Below the pieces are notes generated by a model. The model was not told the origin of the DNA. It saw only the letters and a program-made list of their open reading frames with translations, and did not search any database. From Fluviicola sp. (GTDB lineage Bacteria; Bacteroidota; Bacteroidia; Flavobacteriales_D; Crocinitomicaceae): a DNA stretch of 33,253 nt. Positions 17,490-25,559 of this stretch are shown piece by piece; positions within the stretch are counted from its first letter, which is position 1; each line of letters opens with the position of its first letter. The position numbers were made by a program, and so were the translations under genes. The stretch lies in the NCBI GenBank assembly GCA_017983675.1, contig JAGOAZ010000012.1, positions 48,306 through 81,558 on the forward strand, written 5' to 3'.

Positions 17490-17973
17490 AAATGTATACG
17501 GTTATTGTGCGATAGGCGTTTATAATGCCAAAACGGAACATAATTTAGGAACACTTTGGCGTTCGGCTTATATTCTTGGAGCAGCTTACATTTTTACTGT
17601 TGGAAAACGTTATAAAAAACAAACGTCTGATGTGCTGAAAACATGGGCGCGTATTCCTTATTTTCATTACGACACCATGGAGGATTTGTTAGAAAACATT
17701 CCTTATGATTGTCATTTGATTGGTGTTGAATTAACAGAAGATGCACAGTGGTTACACGAAATAGAGCATCCAAAACGCGCCATTTATTTATTGGGTTCTG
17801 AGGACCAAGGTTTGCCTCAAAAAGTATTGGATCGTTGCCAAGCAATTGTTAAGTTACCGGGTAATTCTTCGTTAAATGTTGCCGTAACAGGGAGTATCGT
17901 TTTGCACGATCGCGCGACAAAAGTTTCGACAAATTTACCTCCCAATCATCAGTTAGATAAGGGGAGAGGCTAG
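17479..17973 (+). CDS. SpoU/TrmH family RNA methyltransferase
   Basis: 164 residues when started at the ATG at 17479 (MQTKNVYGYCAIGVYNAK); a longer frame upstream lies wholly inside the previous gene and is rejected. SpoU knot motifs are clear: EHNLGTLWRSAYILGA (motif 1), YLLGSEDQGLP (motif 2) and SSLNVAVTGSIVLHDR (motif 3). It is a SAM-dependent ribose 2'-O-methyltransferase acting on tRNA or rRNA; the exact nucleoside cannot be read from sequence. It overlaps the M14 gene by 11 bases, so it belongs to the rimB-rimK operon. It ends three bases from the convergent kelch gene, with no terminator seen between them. Confidence 0.9.
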   Translation: MQTKNVYGYCAIGVYNAKTEHNLGTLWRSAYILGAAYIFTVGKRYKKQTSDVLKTWARIPYFHYDTMEDLLENIPYDCHLIGVELTEDAQWLHEIEHPKRAIYLLGSEDQGLPQKVLDRCQAIVKLPGNSSLNVAVTGSIVLHDRATKVSTNLPPNHQLDKGRG

Positions 17974-17976
17974 GGA

Positions 17977-19575
17977 CTACTTTATAATAAGTTGTTGAAT
18001 TGCTGTCTCAAACTGCGTAGTGATTTTCAAAAAGAAAGTGCCTCCAATTTCTCGATTACTTTTTACACTTTGATAGACATTCGCACCAACTTTTAAATCT
18101 GTTAGTGTAATTTCTTCAATGATTTTACCATCAACTCCATAAAGTGTCAATGTGGTAGGAGTGATAGCTGTTAGGTTAAAAAACACTTGAAAATTACCGT
18201 TTGAAGGATTCGGATTTACTTGTAACCCTAATGAATTAACACTTTGTTCATTAAGGTCGTGCAATCCTAACGCATTTTTCACAATTGAAACACTGAATAG
18301 TTGATTACTCGCTTCACTTTGTGTACCCGTATTTGAATTAAAAATATTTGGTGCACTACTTGCTATACCACCAAAAATATAACCCACAAGCGTTGTGTCT
18401 TGGTTTAAATCATCGAGCTTTATTACTTCGTTTTCATAGTGTGGTATCGATTCCAAAGGGATAAATTCTGAACCAGCTCCGAGATACATGGGCATTTCTA
18501 CAGGTAATTTGTATTCAGCAAGAGTACCCGTAGCTCCGCGTGTTACTCGCGCAATTGTTTTCACAAATGGAACTTCGTTATCTTGAACTAAAACCCCATT
18601 ATTTTCATAATACTGTGCTATTCCTCCAAAAAACACAGAATGCATTTCATTGGAACTAGCTGCATACAAAGGCAATACTGCACAATGATAATGATTGTAA
18701 TATTGTTGGAAACCAGCGTTTAATGTATGTCCCAAACTATCAATATCAACGGAAGTTAAAAAGGGCAAGTTCACCGTTGGTTGGAAAACACCTGAAAAGA
18801 CGGTTACTCCCTCGTTACCATTTGGTAAAATCTGAGGTACAGCATTGTAATCTCTTCGGTGTAAATTTGTTGCATCCGTTATTGTTGGAAGATGGGTAAT
18901 CGTTAAGTTTGTTCCGTCGTCAACTACCTTGAATTTACGGATTGCATCCGTGTAAACTTGCGTATACGTTGGATTTCCCATGGGATTATAATTTCCATCA
19001 AAACGATTGCCACCAATTAAATAAAAGGTGTTATTTATTTTTTTTAAATGCCCTCCTGTAACAGCAAAAGCGTCATCTGTAATTTGCCGAAAATAATTCG
19101 CAAATGGCGCATTGTTTTTAATCGCATTGATCGTTGCTGAAACGGTTATTGCTGTGAGGTTATGAAAAGTCAAACGACTAGCATACTGTGCATTGTATCC
19201 ATATCCACCAACAAGATATAAGTAATCACCATCTTGGTGAAATTCCATGTTTGTTGAACTGAGTTGTTCTTGAAGCGCAATGCTCAATGAACTTAAGGGA
19301 GCAGACCACGTTTGACTTGTTACAGGATTAACAACAATCAATTGATTATTATTGCCAGCAACATCAAAAGATGCGAATGGCTGTCTTCTGTGTAAGCCAT
19401 CTAGACGGCCGCCAACTAACAACCATTCACCATTATATTGTCCAAAAGCGAACGATTGTAAACCTCCTAAATTTGGAATAGTTTTGGGCGTTAGTACGAT
19501 ATCAAACGGTTGTGTTTGACTGAAACTTGAAAAACCAATCAAAAGTATTCCAAACAAAGATAGTTTAAAGTTCAT
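17977..19575 (-). CDS. Kelch-like beta-propeller protein with T9SS type A tail
   Basis: 532 residues. Signal peptide MNFKLSLFGILLIGFSSFSQ. Kelch-like blades are suggested by EWLLVGGRLDG, YLYLVGGYGY, TFYLIGGNRFDG, GVTVFSGVFQ, SVFFGGIAQYY and VGYIFGGIASS, giving about six blades. The last 75 residues are the type A signal: LQVNPNPSNGNFQV, TLTLYGVDGKIIEEI, then GGTFFLKI and QQLIIK. It should be secreted to the surface; no catalytic residues recognised. Same strand as, and six bases from, the rhodanese gene upstream of it, so probably the last gene of that unit. Confidence 0.87.
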   Translation of the reverse strand: MNFKLSLFGILLIGFSSFSQTQPFDIVLTPKTIPNLGGLQSFAFGQYNGEWLLVGGRLDGLHRRQPFASFDVAGNNNQLIVVNPVTSQTWSAPLSSLSIALQEQLSSTNMEFHQDGDYLYLVGGYGYNAQYASRLTFHNLTAITVSATINAIKNNAPFANYFRQITDDAFAVTGGHLKKINNTFYLIGGNRFDGNYNPMGNPTYTQVYTDAIRKFKVVDDGTNLTITHLPTITDATNLHRRDYNAVPQILPNGNEGVTVFSGVFQPTVNLPFLTSVDIDSLGHTLNAGFQQYYNHYHCAVLPLYAASSNEMHSVFFGGIAQYYENNGVLVQDNEVPFVKTIARVTRGATGTLAEYKLPVEMPMYLGAGSEFIPLESIPHYENEVIKLDDLNQDTTLVGYIFGGIASSAPNIFNSNTGTQSEASNQLFSVSIVKNALGLHDLNEQSVNSLGLQVNPNPSNGNFQVFFNLTAITPTTLTLYGVDGKIIEEITLTDLKVGANVYQSVKSNREIGGTFFLKITTQFETAIQQLIIK

Positions 19576-19580
19576 ACTAT

Positions 19581-19922
19581 TTATTTGTTACAAGCAACGT
19601 TTTCCCAGGCGCCACCATTTTGGATAACTTTGTTTGGAAGATTTTCAGCGGACCAATCAGCTGCTTGACCTGCGCGACCACCTGAACGACAAACGTACGT
19701 AATTGTATCGTATTGAGCCAATTCTGCTTTGTGCATTTCTAATTCATCCAAGGGGAAATTAGTCGAACAGTTTGCGTGTCCATCATTGTTCCATTCTTCG
19801 ACAGAACGAACATCGATTACAATAGATTTACCCGTTGTTGGAATAGATTGAACGGAATTGGATGATTGTGAACAACTTGCAACGAGTGCAGTAATGCTCA
19901 ATAGCAGTGCGATTTTTTTCAT
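19581..19922 (-). CDS. Rhodanese-domain lipoprotein
   Basis: 113 residues from the ATG at 19922, which gives a textbook lipoprotein signal (MKKIALLLSITALVASC, lipobox Cys17). A longer in-frame extension upstream is rejected because it overlaps the DUF2892 gene and has no signal. Rhodanese features: VIDVRSVEEWNNDGH (residues 35-49), the active-site loop CRSGGR with Cys78, and NGGAWENV. Such single-domain rhodaneses bind persulfide sulfur; here the protein would sit in the periplasm, anchored in a membrane. Its ATG begins one base after the stop of the DUF2892 gene, so the pair is coupled. Confidence 0.92.
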   Translation of the reverse strand: MKKIALLLSITALVASCSQSSNSVQSIPTTGKSIVIDVRSVEEWNNDGHANCSTNFPLDELEMHKAELAQYDTITYVCRSGGRAGQAADWSAENLPNKVIQNGGAWENVACNK

Positions 19923-19923
19923 G

Positions 19924-20091
19924 TTAACTACATTTTTTATTACCAGTGAAAGGGCAGAAGTTCCAAATTCCACTGATGAGTGAATACGCTCCAACAACAA
20001 GCAATAAAACACCTTCTGCTCCATGAATCTGTTGGGTAATGTATAAAAACAAGATAACAACAGGTACACTAATTTTGAGCATTCGGATCAT
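19924..20091 (-). CDS. DUF2892/YgaP-type small membrane protein
   Basis: 55 residues, so easily missed. It begins MIRMLKISVPVVILFLYI (first membrane helix, with a start at 20091), then a short polar turn QQIHGAEG, a second helix LLLVVGAYSLISGIW, and ends NFCPFTGNKKCS. The two-helix hairpin with a final FCPF...C motif is the signature of DUF2892 inner-membrane proteins. In E. coli YgaP this domain is fused behind a rhodanese; here it is a separate gene just upstream of the rhodanese lipoprotein. The TAA stop and the next ATG are one base apart. Likely role: persulfide handling or sulfur transport at the membrane. Confidence 0.85.
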   Translation of the reverse strand: MIRMLKISVPVVILFLYITQQIHGAEGVLLLVVGAYSLISGIWNFCPFTGNKKCS

Positions 20092-20173
20092 CAAACAATT
20101 ACTTTTATTGGTTTACGGTCAAAAATAGTTGTTTCGCATAAAGGATTTCGTAACTAATGTTACGTTGGTCGAG

Positions 20174-22222
20174 TTACAAACCGTTGATAACAAAATCTGT
20201 TCGTCGATTAATTGCTTTGTTTTCCGGAGAATCATTGTCAACTTTAGGTTGCGTTTCTCCAAATCCTTTGGCATCCATTCGAGCAGCAGCAATACCAAGC
20301 TCGATCAAATAATTTTCAACTCCCTTAGCACGTCTATCCGATAAATCGAGGTTAAGCGCATCATTTCCATCGCTATCTGTATGTCCTTGAATCGCAATTT
20401 TAATTGTTGGATTGGCTTTTAAGTAGCGTGCAAATTCGCGCAAAATAAATTTAGATTTTTCCGATAGCACATCAGAATTGTAAGCGTACAAAATATCATT
20501 GATCGTATATGCTTCTCCAACTTTTAACTCTTTGACGATTAATTCATTATTAGTCCGCTTTTCTGGGGATTGTAATTCTTCTTGAGTTATCAGTTTGGAT
20601 TGGAAAGCAGCGCCATCTTTTTTTACTGAAACAATAATGTCTTGCGGTTTCTCTTGTTTCACAATGACGGCATATTTACCGTCGTTCCCGTTAACTTTTA
20701 CTTGTTCCACTTTATCGGAATTTGCATAAGCAACTTCAATGGTTGCGTTTTCAACGGGACTTCCATTGGCGTCTGTTAAATCACCTTTAATGATTGTAAC
20801 CGGTTTTGGACGTGCTTCTTCGTATAAATCAAAGCTGAAAATATTCCAATTCCCTTCAGTTTGCGAAGAAAAATACGCAGTTTTTCCATCCATGGAAACA
20901 AATAAACCAATTTCGTCATTCACACTGTTTATGGGGAATCCAATATTCTTCGGTTCTGACCAACTTTCTCCATCTTGACGCATGTAAAAAATGTCCAATC
21001 CACCAACTCCTTTGCGTTTATCGGTTGAATTGGAAACAAAATAGAGTGTTTCTGAGTCTTGATGCAAAAATGGACTTTTATCTTTTCCGTCTGTATTGAT
21101 TGGCGCAAAAGGAGTAGGAGCACCCCATGAACCGTCAGGATTGCGTTTTACGATAAACACATCGTTGTCTTTAGTTGTAGGTCGATTAGCTGTAAAAAAG
21201 AGTGTTTGGCCATCAGCAGAAAGAGAAGGTTGACCTTCCCAACCAGTTGGTGTGTTTATTTTTGAACCGAGATTAACCAATTCTGTCCATTGGTAATCGT
21301 TTCCTTCAGTTCCTACTTTATTGAAAGTCGTGGAATACAAATCACAATTCAAATAAGGTTGCGTTCCAACGGTTGTTTTTTGACACGCACAAATAATCAT
21401 TTCTTTGTTGTCAACCGACATGGTTGCAGCACCATAACTTTCAAATTTACCCGTATTGAATGGTGCTCTGAATGGTGTTCCATTAGAAAACAAACTCGTT
21501 TCATCTGAACGTTTTGAAAACGTGTATACTTCTTTCGGCTTTGTTGTAGCTTGGAAACCATCCAATTCGTTTTTCTCTCCTTTTCTGGTGTAAAACAACA
21601 ATAAATTATCGGGGGAAAGCATGGGGAAATACTCATCAGCTTGAGCGGTAGAAACATTTTTTACAACAACAGGTTCGAAGGGTACTTCTTGCGCTGTAAA
21701 ATCAATGGCTTCGCTTTCCATTTTCAATAATTGATTGACCTCTGATTTTTGTTTGGAGAAATCAGCACCATAATGTTCTGGTTCAGTATGCTTGAAAGCG
21801 ATGAATTTTTCAAACCAAGCTTTTGCTGATTCTTTGTCTTCTTGGGTGTAATTAATGATTCCGAGGGTGTAATACAAATCAGAATGATAATCACTACAAA
21901 GTTCTGCCGCTTTCGCTAATAATTCCTCAGCTTTCGCAAAATTTCGATCTCCAACTGCTGGATTAGGATTGTTTTCATAAGCTTTCAATCCTTTTTCATA
22001 AGAATACATCCCGAATTCATAATAAACAACTGCAATATCAGGCGCTAATTCAATTGCTTTTACAAAGTTTTCAGAAGCGACTTTTGGGTCCGTACTGTTT
22101 TTTGCAGTAGTCAGTACTTTCAATACTTTTTTTTCTGGTGGAAGACAAGCTGGGTCTTCCACTTGACCAATACTAATGATTGTTGTAAACAGAATAAATG
22201 TGAGGACGTAGTATTTTACCAT
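20174..22222 (-). CDS. TPR/PD40/OmpA-domain envelope protein (second PorE-like protein)
   Basis: 682 residues with a signal peptide (ends IISIGQ). TPR-like helices cover about residues 30-150 (ENFVKAIELAPDIAVVYYEFG, YTLGIINYTQEDKESAKAWF). PD40 blades follow: MLSPDNLLLFYTRKGEK, SLSADGQTLFFTANRPT, ETLYFVSNSTDKRKG and DGKTAYFSSQTEGNWNIFSF. Next comes a carboxypeptidase-regulatory-like beta domain (GDLTDANGSPVENATIEV) and a C-terminal OmpA domain (IAIQGHTDSDGNDALNLDLS, RRAKGVENYL, NRRTDFVI) for peptidoglycan binding. It has the same plan as the protein at 4786 but no PorP/SprF neighbour. Peptidoglycan-anchored, with an envelope or T9SS-related role. Confidence 0.87.
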   Translation of the reverse strand: MVKYYVLTFILFTTIISIGQVEDPACLPPEKKVLKVLTTAKNSTDPKVASENFVKAIELAPDIAVVYYEFGMYSYEKGLKAYENNPNPAVGDRNFAKAEELLAKAAELCSDYHSDLYYTLGIINYTQEDKESAKAWFEKFIAFKHTEPEHYGADFSKQKSEVNQLLKMESEAIDFTAQEVPFEPVVVKNVSTAQADEYFPMLSPDNLLLFYTRKGEKNELDGFQATTKPKEVYTFSKRSDETSLFSNGTPFRAPFNTGKFESYGAATMSVDNKEMIICACQKTTVGTQPYLNCDLYSTTFNKVGTEGNDYQWTELVNLGSKINTPTGWEGQPSLSADGQTLFFTANRPTTKDNDVFIVKRNPDGSWGAPTPFAPINTDGKDKSPFLHQDSETLYFVSNSTDKRKGVGGLDIFYMRQDGESWSEPKNIGFPINSVNDEIGLFVSMDGKTAYFSSQTEGNWNIFSFDLYEEARPKPVTIIKGDLTDANGSPVENATIEVAYANSDKVEQVKVNGNDGKYAVIVKQEKPQDIIVSVKKDGAAFQSKLITQEELQSPEKRTNNELIVKELKVGEAYTINDILYAYNSDVLSEKSKFILREFARYLKANPTIKIAIQGHTDSDGNDALNLDLSDRRAKGVENYLIELGIAAARMDAKGFGETQPKVDNDSPENKAINRRTDFVINGL

Positions 22223-22290
22223 GAAATGTTTTTTACAATAACTTGATTATATCGATTAATATACAAAAAAGTTACGTTGATTGAAGGTAA

Positions 22291-22935
22291 TTAATCTTTT
22301 TTACGCGCAATCATGACACCATCTCGAATTGGCAATAAAATATTCTCTACGCGCTCATCGTTTTGAATCATTGCGTTGAAGGTTTGTAATAATTGCGTGT
22401 CTTTGTCAATTTTCCCTGTTTGTTGCACCACTTTCCCCGACCACAATACATTATCAGACAAAATATATCCTCCTGGTTTTACCTTGTCAAAAATCAGATT
22501 GTAGTAATTGATATAATTTTGCTTGTCGGCATCGATAAAAACTAAGTCGAATTGATCGGCTAACGTTGGGATGAGATGCATTGCATCTCCAATTCGGTAG
22601 TCAATTTGCTTGTCATAGTCGCTTTGCGCAAAAAAATCACGCACAAAATCTTCTAACTGTGCATTGACATCTATCGTAATTAATTGACCATTTTCGCTTA
22701 ATCCTTCCGCCATACACAACGCAGAATAACCGGTATATGTCCCGATTTCCAGAATGCGTTCAGGTCGAATCATTTTTGAAAGCATGCTTAACATTCTTCC
22801 TTGAAAATGCCCGCTCAACATGCGTGGTTGCAGAATTTTAACGTGTGTATCGCGGTTTAATTTCGCTAATAAAGCAGATTCATTGGACGTGTGATCACAA
22901 CAATAATCGTCTAATTTTTCATCGATAAATTCCAT
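22291..22935 (-). CDS. SAM-dependent O-methyltransferase (PF01596 family)
   Basis: 214 residues. The SAM-binding loop is ILEIGTYTGYSALCMAEGL; the acidic residue follows in LITIDVN. Family motifs FDLVFIDADKQNYINYY and GGYILSDNVLWSGKVV (with metal-binding Asp/Asn) match caffeoyl-CoA/catechol O-methyltransferase-like enzymes. The substrate is unknown; in Bacteroidota this gene is common and not tied to a pathway. Three bases separate it from the FkbM-like gene upstream, so they share a transcript. It is cytoplasmic, with no signal peptide. Confidence 0.92.
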   Translation of the reverse strand: MEFIDEKLDDYCCDHTSNESALLAKLNRDTHVKILQPRMLSGHFQGRMLSMLSKMIRPERILEIGTYTGYSALCMAEGLSENGQLITIDVNAQLEDFVRDFFAQSDYDKQIDYRIGDAMHLIPTLADQFDLVFIDADKQNYINYYNLIFDKVKPGGYILSDNVLWSGKVVQQTGKIDKDTQLLQTFNAMIQNDERVENILLPIRDGVMIARKKD

Positions 22936-22938
22936 GAT

Positions 22939-23796
22939 TTATGCTTTTAGGTAATCCCAATCTTTTATTGCTTCAAATGCTTGTTGTCCTGCAATCGTTG
23001 CTGGATGCCACAAGGTGGATAAAGGATCAATTGCAGGTAATTCGTCTACTGCAAGGTCGTTCCGCACATAGATTTGATTCATGCCTAAATCGTTTGCGCC
23101 GACCAAACGGTAACCTTTTTCCGTTGCTAATTTATTCATTGCAACCACACTTGCGCCATGATAAATCGGGTGTTTTCCTGGATGCATGTAGTTTGGGTCG
23201 TAAGCCACTAAGCGATTTTCACTTCCAAACTCCGTATTCGTTTCTATGATGACAACTTTTGGTTGCACAACAGTCAATGCGTCCCAAACCCAGTAATCGT
23301 TTCCATCGATATCAATCGATAACAAACTAATCTCTCCAGAAACACCTTGTTCTTCAATCAATTCATTGATATTTTCACGTTTGATGATCGCTTGAACATA
23401 AGTTGGTTTTGCATGATACGGAGAAGGCGTAGTTGCATAGAAACGGCGACCTCTTTTAATGAGCGTTGCGTCTCCTTCAAAAAATAATCCGCTCCAACCA
23501 AAATGAATGGCCAGATTACTACAATTGCTATTGATTCCGTCATTTGCTCCAATTTCAATGAATGTTTTGTTCCCTTCGCCGATAATGGAAAAAATAAACA
23601 ACAATAATCCATCTTCTTCGAATTGAGAAAACACTTTGAATCCGGTATCTTTCAAAGCAGGGAGTTGCTTGTTTGCTTGCAAATTTTTATAAGAAAGCAT
23701 CAAAGCACGTTGTTGTATCCCAACAGCAGGCTGTAATTTTGAAGCGTGAAGCTGTTTGCTAAAAAAATGTTTAATGAAATTTTTCAACCAATTCAT
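22939..23796 (-). CDS. FkbM-like SAM-dependent methyltransferase
   Basis: 285 residues. The SAM-binding motif TFIEIGANDGINSNCSNLA lies near residues 77-95; a second signature SLLSIDIDGNDYWVWDAL and VVIIETNTEFGSE match the FkbM-type methyltransferase fold. The N-terminal ~55 residues are basic and helical (WLKNFIKHFFSKQLHASKL) and may bind membrane or nucleic acid; they do not look like a signal peptide. The target is not known; relatives methylate sugars or glycans. It is packed between the lipoprotein (two bases) and the O-methyltransferase (three bases). Confidence 0.8.
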   Translation of the reverse strand: MNWLKNFIKHFFSKQLHASKLQPAVGIQQRALMLSYKNLQANKQLPALKDTGFKVFSQFEEDGLLLFIFSIIGEGNKTFIEIGANDGINSNCSNLAIHFGWSGLFFEGDATLIKRGRRFYATTPSPYHAKPTYVQAIIKRENINELIEEQGVSGEISLLSIDIDGNDYWVWDALTVVQPKVVIIETNTEFGSENRLVAYDPNYMHPGKHPIYHGASVVAMNKLATEKGYRLVGANDLGMNQIYVRNDLAVDELPAIDPLSTLWHPATIAGQQAFEAIKDWDYLKA

Positions 23797-23798
23797 TT

Positions 23799-24341
23799 TC
23801 AGTTTTTAAAATGAAATGAATTCAATAATTGTTCGCTGATAGATTCATAAGCTGGTAACGCATCTTTTTCTGCTGTAAAAGTCAAAATGTGTGACGTATT
23901 ATTCGTTACCCATACATATTGCGTTACGACCAAGCTAAATGTTGTTACTTTAAATTCGTAACGTAAACGTTGGAATGGACCTTCTGGACCATTTTTTAAT
24001 TCTGATTCAAGCGTTGTTCCTTTGGCGATTATTGGCTTTATTTGGTTTAGTGATAAATCAACAAAGGCAGTTAAATCCATTGATTTCCCTGTTAGATTCT
24101 GAGTGATATAGTTGATGTTTTCTCGGAAATCATCATTTTTTCCATCTATAGGAGCGAGGATATTGAATTGAACACCTTCTTGTGGTTGCTCATTTAATTT
24201 CCAATTTTTCGGAAATGAGATACTAACTTTATTAGTGCTGTATTTTTTCCAATCTGAAGGAACTTCATTCACTTCATTTTTTGGTGAAGAACAAGCGTTT
24301 AAAAGCACCACTATTCCTGTAATTATTCCTAAAATTTTCAT
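23799..24341 (-). CDS. PsbP/Mog1-like lipoprotein
   Basis: 180 residues. Lipobox LLNAC gives Cys17 as the lipidated residue. The mature domain has the pattern of the Mog1/PsbP-like fold: VSISFPKNWKLNEQ, FNILAPIDGKNDDFRENINYI, LTGKSMDLTAFVDLSLNQIK, and a C-terminal ILTFTAEKDALPAYESIS with LLNSFHF. These proteins are periplasmic and often of unknown role. It is 42 bases downstream of the tauE-like gene and two bases from the FkbM-like gene, so it may be the junction between the oxidase locus and the methyltransferase genes. Confidence 0.82.
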   Translation of the reverse strand: MKILGIITGIVVLLNACSSPKNEVNEVPSDWKKYSTNKVSISFPKNWKLNEQPQEGVQFNILAPIDGKNDDFRENINYITQNLTGKSMDLTAFVDLSLNQIKPIIAKGTTLESELKNGPEGPFQRLRYEFKVTTFSLVVTQYVWVTNNTSHILTFTAEKDALPAYESISEQLLNSFHFKN

Positions 24342-24383
24342 CGTAAACTTATTAGCGCAACGAAGATAATTAAAATAATGCGT

Positions 24384-25127
24384 TTATTTTTTCTTAGTGG
24401 GTGAATGACAGATAATTTGGTAGGATTGCGGATCCTTTGCTTTGACAGAACGAGTAGCGTTGGTTTGTTCAATTTTCGGACTGATATAAGGAATTCCTAA
24501 ATTTGCGCCGCGTAAAATAACGAGTAAACCAACAACAGTCATGATGTACGGGAATGCTTTCGACATATTTGTGCGGATAGGACCAGAAATTTGTTGTGCA
24601 AAAAAACCGACCAACAACATACCTGGTAATGTTCCTAATCCGAAACTAGCCATAACAGCTGCGCTACCAATCGAATTCTCTGCCAATAAAGCGGTGCTGA
24701 TGGCAATGAAAATCATACCACACGGCAACAAACCATTCAAATTACCTAATAAAAATAGTTTAAACGGATTGTTAGAAGCGAGTAATTTCCCCATGTTTCC
24801 AACAATCCATTTTTGTAAAAAACCTGCTTGAAATTCTATTTTTTGTAACAATTGTTTGCGCCATGCAACAAGAATCATGAATACACCAACTACGATGCTT
24901 AATCCTTGAAATAGCTGATATAATTGGAGTGAAAATCCGATAGTGCCAAGCACAAATCCAATGACAGCATACGTTGTGATTCTACCAAGGTTATTTGCAA
25001 ACAAGCCAATCAATTGTGTTCCTTTGGTGCGTCTATTCAAAGGCAATGCCATCGCAATCGGGCCACACATGCCAATGCAGTGAAAGGAACTAGCTAAACC
25101 TAAAATAAATGCACTCAATAACAACAT
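24384..25127 (-). CDS. TauE/SafE-like (DsbD_2-type) membrane protein of the cbb3 oxidase cluster
   Basis: 247 residues, with about six membrane helices. HCIGMCGP (residues 16-23) at the first helix and LPCGMIF later are the conserved metal- or thiol-type motifs of the PF13386 family, annotated as sulfite exporter TauE/SafE. In many Bacteroidota and Proteobacteria this gene closes the cco cluster and is thought to help copper delivery to cbb3 oxidase; that is family knowledge, not shown here. The basic, non-membrane C-terminus ends SPTKKK. It lies four bases after fixH, so it is in the same operon. Confidence 0.85.
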   Translation of the reverse strand: MLLLSAFILGLASSFHCIGMCGPIAMALPLNRRTKGTQLIGLFANNLGRITTYAVIGFVLGTIGFSLQLYQLFQGLSIVVGVFMILVAWRKQLLQKIEFQAGFLQKWIVGNMGKLLASNNPFKLFLLGNLNGLLPCGMIFIAISTALLAENSIGSAAVMASFGLGTLPGMLLVGFFAQQISGPIRTNMSKAFPYIMTVVGLLVILRGANLGIPYISPKIEQTNATRSVKAKDPQSYQIICHSPTKKK

Positions 25128-25131
25128 TACG

Positions 25132-25557
25132 TTACTTTAATTTCAAGGAATGATTGTATTCATATGATTTCCCTTTATGCTTCCCAATAATAGTACAATT
25201 AAAAACTCCTTTTGGTAAACTTTTTGTAGGAATGTATACAAGAGCAGCAGCTTTCACCTCAAATTGTGCATCTTGCTGCTTGTTATTTGGACGTTGTAAT
25301 TGAATCGTTGCCTTACCTGTTTGCAAGTCTTTTGGAAAAATCACAAAAAGCGAATCCGTAGTCACATTGAAGGTGATTTTCTCAGCTGCGTCCATGTAGT
25401 TTTGTTGGGCATTGTACTGCTCATTAAAAGCGAGTTCTTTGTTGTAATAATCGTCAATTTCGAGATCAACATCTTGTCGCATCAAGGTTACTACCAATGT
25501 GAGGATGAATCCCATAAACAGTGCCATTGCGATAATAATTCCTTTTCCCCAGTTCAT
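25132..25557 (-). CDS. fixH: FixH-like protein, cbb3 oxidase assembly
   Basis: 141 residues. One N-terminal membrane helix (GIIIAMALFMGFILTLVVTLM) followed by DVDLEIDDYYNKELAFNEQYNAQ, a hallmark of FixH, then a small beta domain ending GKSYEYNHSLKLK. FixH is a membrane protein needed for cbb3-type oxidase biogenesis, probably in copper supply together with CcoG, CcoI and CcoS. It lies two bases after ccoG and four before the tauE-like gene. Confidence 0.9.
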   Translation of the reverse strand: MNWGKGIIIAMALFMGFILTLVVTLMRQDVDLEIDDYYNKELAFNEQYNAQQNYMDAAEKITFNVTTDSLFVIFPKDLQTGKATIQLQRPNNKQQDAQFEVKAAALVYIPTKSLPKGVFNCTIIGKHKGKSYEYNHSLKLK

Positions 25558-25559
25558 AA

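Noticed and set aside
19923..20069. N-terminal extension of the rhodanese frame
   Set aside because: It overlaps the DUF2892 gene in another frame and would bury the lipoprotein signal peptide.
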